A stretch of 19,343 nucleotides of DNA from JBHHXG01 sp046756985 (lineage in GTDB: Bacteria > Pseudomonadota > Zetaproteobacteria > Mariprofundales > Mariprofundaceae). Positions 15,584 to 19,343 of the stretch are shown here, piece after piece. The stretch is from contig JBHHXG010000031.1 of NCBI GenBank assembly GCA_046756985.1, positions 1 to 19,343 of the forward strand, written 5' to 3'. The position numbers and the translations under genes are program-made. Within the stretch, counting starts at the first letter, position 1, and every line of letters begins with the position of its first letter. The notes under the pieces were generated by a model. It did not search any database, was not told the DNA's origin, and saw only the letters and a list, made by a program, of their open reading frames with translations.

Positions 15584-16438
15584 TTAACCGGCCGCAGCTG
15601 CACCGGCACAAATCTCTGCAAGCTCCTGCGTAATTGCCGCTTGCCTGGCCTTGTTATATGTAATGCTCAGATCCTTGACGATCTCCTTGGCATTATCTGT
15701 TGCAGCCTTCATCGCTACCATACGGGCTGACTGCTCGCAGGCCTTGTTCTCAAGTACGCCGTGGTAGACGATAGACTCAACATAGCGCTTCAGAACGCCT
15801 TCCAGCACATCTTTTGCCTCGGGCTCATAAATATAGTCCCAGTAGGCAGACTCTTCTTCCTCAGGCAACGGGCAAGGCAACAGACGCATCGCTGTGGGTT
15901 CCTGTGTCATGGTGTTGACGAATTCACTGTACACCAGATGCACTTCGTCCAGATCGCCATTCATGTAACGATCCATCACCAGAGTAACGATTCCCAGAAT
16001 ATCGGTCAGTTCCGGTGTGTCGGAAATATTCTCGATAACACCCTGAATATCAGCACCAACACGGCGCATGAACATGCCTGCACGCCGGCCAAGGGTGAAC
16101 ACTTCAATCTCGGATTTCTGTGCCTTCATCAATTGTAATGCGGTCTTAAGGGTGTTGGTGTTCAGGCCGCCACAAAGACCTTTATCCGTCGTTATGGCAA
16201 TAACACCGACTTTCCTGATCTCATCGCGCTCGACCAGAAACGGGTGCTTATACTCCGGATGCGCCTTCATAAGATTGCCAACCACACGCTTTACGCCCTC
16301 GGAATATGAGCGCGCTGCTATCACACGATCCTGCGCCTTGCGCATCTTTGACGCCGCCACCATTTCCATAGCCTTGGTGATCTTGCCAGTGTTCTGGATC
16401 GCCTTGATCTGAGTGCGAATTTCCTTGGCTGAAGCCAT
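15584..16438 (-). CDS. atpG: ATP synthase F1 gamma subunit
   Basis: Gamma is the rotating shaft of F1 that drives the conformational cycle of the beta subunits. The 284-residue protein (E. coli 287) has the conserved N-terminal helix (KEIRTQIKAIQNTGKITKAMEMVAASKMRKAQ) and the matching C-terminal helix (ITYNKARQAAITQELAEI), which form the coiled coil inside the alpha-beta ring. The central domain includes ITTDKGLCGGLN, the usual family signature. The ATG at 16438 has AAGGA 7 bases upstream and lies 10 bp after the atpA stop. Nothing unusual is visible. Confidence 0.98.
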   Translation of the reverse strand: MASAKEIRTQIKAIQNTGKITKAMEMVAASKMRKAQDRVIAARSYSEGVKRVVGNLMKAHPEYKHPFLVERDEIRKVGVIAITTDKGLCGGLNTNTLKTALQLMKAQKSEIEVFTLGRRAGMFMRRVGADIQGVIENISDTPELTDILGIVTLVMDRYMNGDLDEVHLVYSEFVNTMTQEPTAMRLLPCPLPEEEESAYWDYIYEPEAKDVLEGVLKRYVESIVYHGVLENKACEQSARMVAMKAATDNAKEIVKDLSITYNKARQAAITQELAEICAGAAAAG

Positions 16439-16448
16439 CGCTAAATCC

Positions 16449-17990
16449 TTAGTAGGTTCCGGTTGACTTGAAGCCGGCGACCGCCTTCTTCAGGCCTTCC
16501 TCGGCCTTCTCATTCAGTGCCGGGGCCTCATTCAGTCCCTTCACCAGATCGTCATGCTGTGAATTCAGGCAGGCAAGATAAGCCTTCTCAAAAGCCACAA
16601 CCTTATTTGCTTCCACATCATCCAGATCGCCATTATTCAGCGCGTACAGTACGGCTGTCATCTCGGCAACAGACAGCGGATTGTTTTCATCCTGTTTCAG
16701 GATTTCCATGCCACGCTTACCACGCTCGATCTGCATGCGGGTCGCCTCGTCCAGGTCAGAAGCAAACTGGGCAAAAGCAGCCAGTTCCCGATACTGAGCC
16801 AGATCAAGTCGCAAACCGCCGCCCACGCTCTTCATGGCCTTGGTCTGGGCCGCACCACCCACACGTGATACGGACAGACCTGCATTAATTGCCGGACGCT
16901 GGCCTGCATTGAACAAACTGGTTTCCAGGAAAATCTGCCCATCGGTAATCGAAATCACATTGGTCGGAACAAAGGCTGACACATCTCCTTCCTGCGTCTC
17001 GATGATCGGCAGCGCGGTCAGTGAACCGGTCTTGCCCTTGACCTTGCCCTTGGTGAATTTCTCCACATAGGTCTCATCAACACGTGAAGCGCGCTCCAGC
17101 AGGCGTGAATGCAGATAAAACACATCGCCCGGATACGCCTCACGGCCTGGAGGACGGCGGAGAATCAGGGACACCTGACGATAGGCCCATGCCTGTTTGG
17201 TCAAGTCATCATAAATAATCAGCGCATCTTCACCACGGTCACGGAAATACTCGCCCATCGTGCAGCCGGAGTATGGTGCAATATATTGCATTGCTGCCGA
17301 TTCTGATGCAGAGGCGGAAACAATAATCGTATTGTCCAATGCGCCATGCTCTTTCAGCGTACGCACGACATTGGCAACCGTAGATGCCTTCTGACCCACA
17401 GCAACATAGACACAGGTTACGCCGGTATCCTGCTGGTTGATAATGGTATCAATGGCGATTGCTGTTTTACCGGTCTGGCGGTCACCGATAATCAGCTCAC
17501 GCTGGCCGCGGCCAATCGGAACCATCGAGTCAATAGCCTTGATACCTGTCTGCAATGGCTGATCCACGCTCTTGCGCTCAATCACACCCGGTGCGATTTT
17601 CTCAACTGCGTCATGTTCGGCAGCCTTGATCGGGCCCTTGCCATCAATCGGCTGGCCCAGCGCATTCACAACGCGCCCTTTCATTTGCGGTCCAACGGGA
17701 ACCTCAAATATCTTGCCGGTGCACTTGACTTCATCGCCTTCAGAAAGCTCTGTGAACTCACCAAAGACCACGGCGCCAACGCTGTCCTCCTCCAGATTGA
17801 GCACCATACCCATTGTGCCGCCCGGGAACTCCAGCATTTCGCCAGCCATGGCGCCGGACAGACCATGAATCAGGGCAACACCATCGCCAACCGAAATGAT
17901 GCGGCCAACGTTTGCGTCAGCGGCCCCGGCTTCAAAGCCCTTGATCTGTTCCTTAATGATCGAACTGATTTCTGCGGTATCAAGCTTCAT
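16449..17990 (-). CDS. atpA: ATP synthase F1 alpha subunit
   Basis: Alpha alternates with beta in the F1 ring and supplies the arginine finger to the catalytic sites. The protein has 513 residues, the same as E. coli AtpA. Walker A GDRQTGKT lies at 169-176, with the usual DDLTKQAWAYRQVSL and RRPPGREAYPGDVFYLHSRLLERA segments. R376 in GLSVSRVGGAAQTK is the conserved arginine finger, at the same number as in E. coli. The ATG at 17990 has GAGGAA 6 bases upstream. It follows atpH by 39 bp and precedes atpG by 10 bp. Confidence 0.99.
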   Translation of the reverse strand: MKLDTAEISSIIKEQIKGFEAGAADANVGRIISVGDGVALIHGLSGAMAGEMLEFPGGTMGMVLNLEEDSVGAVVFGEFTELSEGDEVKCTGKIFEVPVGPQMKGRVVNALGQPIDGKGPIKAAEHDAVEKIAPGVIERKSVDQPLQTGIKAIDSMVPIGRGQRELIIGDRQTGKTAIAIDTIINQQDTGVTCVYVAVGQKASTVANVVRTLKEHGALDNTIIVSASASESAAMQYIAPYSGCTMGEYFRDRGEDALIIYDDLTKQAWAYRQVSLILRRPPGREAYPGDVFYLHSRLLERASRVDETYVEKFTKGKVKGKTGSLTALPIIETQEGDVSAFVPTNVISITDGQIFLETSLFNAGQRPAINAGLSVSRVGGAAQTKAMKSVGGGLRLDLAQYRELAAFAQFASDLDEATRMQIERGKRGMEILKQDENNPLSVAEMTAVLYALNNGDLDDVEANKVVAFEKAYLACLNSQHDDLVKGLNEAPALNEKAEEGLKKAVAGFKSTGTY

Positions 17991-18029
17991 ATCTACTTCC
18001 TCTAAATCTTCTCAGTCAGTCTTTCTAAA

Positions 18030-18551
18030 TCAGGCTGCCAGCGAGCGATGCAGCCCGGCCAGCTTTGTGCGCAATGAGTAATCAATCTTGCGATCACCCA
18101 CATTGATAATCAAACCACCCAGGATGCTGGCATCCTCTGTCACTTTTAAACGAACCTTCTTGCCAATCAGCTTGGCCAGCGCAGCCGAGACCTTGCTCTG
18201 CAAATCTGCATCCATCTTGATTGCTGATACAACTTCGGCTTCCACTTCGCTTTCAGCCCGGTGAATCATTTCCTCAAGCAATGATGAAATTTCCGGCAGC
18301 AGCGTAGCCTTATTACGCTCACAAAGCATCTCGGCAAGGCGCCTGCCTTCAGCAGACAGCTTTCCGACAGCCTTTTCCAGCACAGCCAATTTTACAGCGG
18401 CGGGGTATTGCGGAGAGGCCAGAAATGCCTGCACTTCTTCAGCACATGCGACAGCCGCAAGCGTTGTCACATCTTTGCGCACACCAACGCCTTCCTGCTC
18501 AAGATCAAACAGCGCCCGAGCGTACCGGCGGGAAACCTGCGCCGTGCTCAT
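18030..18551 (-). CDS. atpH: ATP synthase F1 delta subunit
   Basis: Delta joins the top of F1 to the b-subunit stator. The 173-residue protein (E. coli 177) starts with the family pattern VSRRYARALFDL and is mainly helical through the N-terminal domain. It ends with the conserved segment in which a short beta region (GGLIINVGDRKIDYSLRTKLAGLHRSL) closes the protein. The ATG at 18551 overlaps the atpF stop by 4 bases (ATGA), which suggests coupled translation of the two stator proteins. Confidence 0.97.
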   Translation of the reverse strand: MSTAQVSRRYARALFDLEQEGVGVRKDVTTLAAVACAEEVQAFLASPQYPAAVKLAVLEKAVGKLSAEGRRLAEMLCERNKATLLPEISSLLEEMIHRAESEVEAEVVSAIKMDADLQSKVSAALAKLIGKKVRLKVTEDASILGGLIINVGDRKIDYSLRTKLAGLHRSLAA

Positions 18552-19030
18552 GCGTTACCGAACCCCTTGCTGACAATGCTGTCAATCAGCTTGCCGTGGC
18601 GCTTGGCATCCAGCTCGGCATCAACCACACGCTCAGCTGCCAGCATGGCAATGTCTGCCACTTCAGCACGCAGAGTCTGGCGGGCGCGATTCAGCTCGGC
18701 CTTCACCTCATCACGGGCGCTGTCAACAATCTGCTGCGATTCATCGCGCGCCTTGACCACAGCCTCCTCATGAACTTCAGCAGCACGTTTTTCAGCAGAA
18801 GCCACGATTTCAGCAGCTTTGGCACGCGCTTCTTTCATCTGTTCAGTGATTTCCGCTTTGGCCCTGGCCCTGGCTTCATTACCTGCATCTGCAGCCGCCA
18901 GGCCTTCAGCAATCTTCTTCGAACGTGCTTCCATCAGATCCGCCATGGGCCCGTACAGATATTTCCTCATCAGAAATACCAGCGTCAGGAACACGACAAT
19001 CTGACCAATAAACGTCAGGTCAATACTCAT
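18548..19030 (-). CDS. atpF: ATP synthase Fo subunit b
   Basis: Subunit b is the peripheral stalk. A dimer anchors delta and the F1 ring to the membrane part. The 160-residue protein (E. coli 156) has one N-terminal membrane helix (about 5-21) followed by MRKYLYGP and a long, charged, Ala/Glu/Lys/Arg-rich coiled coil to the C-terminus. R36 and the surrounding MEARSKKIAEGL sequence are typical. Only one b gene is present, so the stalk is a homodimer unless b' lies elsewhere. The ATG at 19030 has a near-ideal AGGAGGT ribosome site, consistent with a subunit needed in two copies. Confidence 0.97.
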   Translation of the reverse strand: MSIDLTFIGQIVVFLTLVFLMRKYLYGPMADLMEARSKKIAEGLAAADAGNEARARAKAEITEQMKEARAKAAEIVASAEKRAAEVHEEAVVKARDESQQIVDSARDEVKAELNRARQTLRAEVADIAMLAAERVVDAELDAKRHGKLIDSIVSKGFGNA

Positions 19031-19066
19031 GCGACCTCCTCAACCTTTTCTATGCGTCCGGTCTCG

Positions 19067-19321
19067 TTAGCCCAGGAACGGGTTGGCGAACAGGAACCAC
19101 AGTGCAAATGCCATGATGATGAACGGGAAGGACTCCATCAGGCCTGCAAAGATGAACATATTGAACATCAGCTGCGGGCGCATTTCCGGCTGACGGGAAA
19201 TACCCTCCAGTGTCTTCGAGCAGATCAGACCCCAGCCGATTGCAGAGCCCAGGCCTGCAGCAGCCAGAATAACACCCACCGAAATTGCGGTAGCAGCTGT
19301 GATGATTGTTGTTGCGTCCAT
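19067..19321 (-). CDS. atpE: ATP synthase Fo subunit c
   Basis: Subunit c forms the membrane rotor ring that carries ions. The 84-residue protein is a hairpin of two membrane helices (about 8-32 and 52-78) joined by the conserved polar loop with R43-Q44-P45. The ion-binding carboxylate is E63 in GLMESFPF, where E. coli has D61. The position matching the sodium-ligand Gln32 of Ilyobacter is W30, and the tyrosine ligand is also absent, so proton coupling is more likely. The ATG at 19321 has AGGAG 8 bases upstream. It is the first complete gene of the atp operon here. atpB should lie beyond the right edge. Confidence 0.97.
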   Translation of the reverse strand: MDATTIITAATAISVGVILAAAGLGSAIGWGLICSKTLEGISRQPEMRPQLMFNMFIFAGLMESFPFIIMAFALWFLFANPFLG

Positions 19322-19343
19322 ATTATATACTCCTATGCGTTGT

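Noticed and set aside
17346..18005. A 219-residue open frame antisense to atpA
   Set aside because: It mirrors the atpA codons, has no recognisable product, and would require an unlikely transcript against the atp operon.
1..19343. Mobile elements, CRISPR arrays, defence genes or an unknown gene cluster
   Set aside because: Every stretch longer than about 160 bp is occupied by a recognisable core gene. I saw no repeat array, transposase or integrase, and no segment of clearly foreign base composition.

Overview
This 19.3 kb window is a compact stretch of core chromosome from a Gram-negative bacterium. It is most likely a member of the Pseudomonadota of gamma-, beta- or zetaproteobacterial type. 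The evidence is a type IVa pilus motor set with PilS/PilR, a prepilin peptidase next to coaE, a beta/gamma-type AtpD with the NIYRY motif, and the atp-glmU-glmS gene order also known from Escherichia coli. A deep-branching relative such as a zetaproteobacterium would fit, but that is inference. I see no transposase, integrase, tRNA, rRNA, CRISPR array or phage gene. Of 18 protein genes, 17 lie on the minus strand. The remaining one, at the left edge, runs toward them.

Reading in the direction of transcription (right to left), the first block is the F1Fo ATP synthase operon atpE-F-H-A-G-D-C (19321 to 13750). It lacks only the upstream atpB/atpI, which would lie outside the window. A near-perfect hairpin with a short T run follows atpC. 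The second block makes cell-envelope and aromatic precursors: glmU and glmS (UDP-GlcNAc synthesis) and aroE (shikimate pathway). It runs without a break into the third block, the type IV pilus assembly genes pilB, pilC, pilS, pilR and pilD, followed by coaE (last step of CoA synthesis). Neighbouring genes overlap by 1 to 34 bases at most junctions, so translational coupling is likely. The only larger gaps are atpC-glmU (119 bp), pilC-pilS (79 bp) and coaE-rho (161 bp). The last minus-strand gene is rho, which encodes the transcription termination factor.

At the left edge a truncated HAD-family pyrimidine 5'-nucleotidase gene converges on rho, and the two coding regions overlap by 7 bp tail to tail. 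A strong intrinsic terminator for the rho transcript lies inside the coding sequence of the HAD gene. A weaker candidate terminator for the HAD transcript lies inside the rho coding sequence. This pair of interlocked terminators is the most distinctive non-coding structure in the window.

I found no evidence of an unknown multi-gene system. The points worth following up are the interlocked terminators, the atpC-glmU palindrome, pilSR placed inside the pilBC-pilD-coaE string and joined to aroE, the charged N-terminal extension of Rho, a possible c-di-GMP-binding N-terminus on PilB, and the ion-site residues of AtpE.
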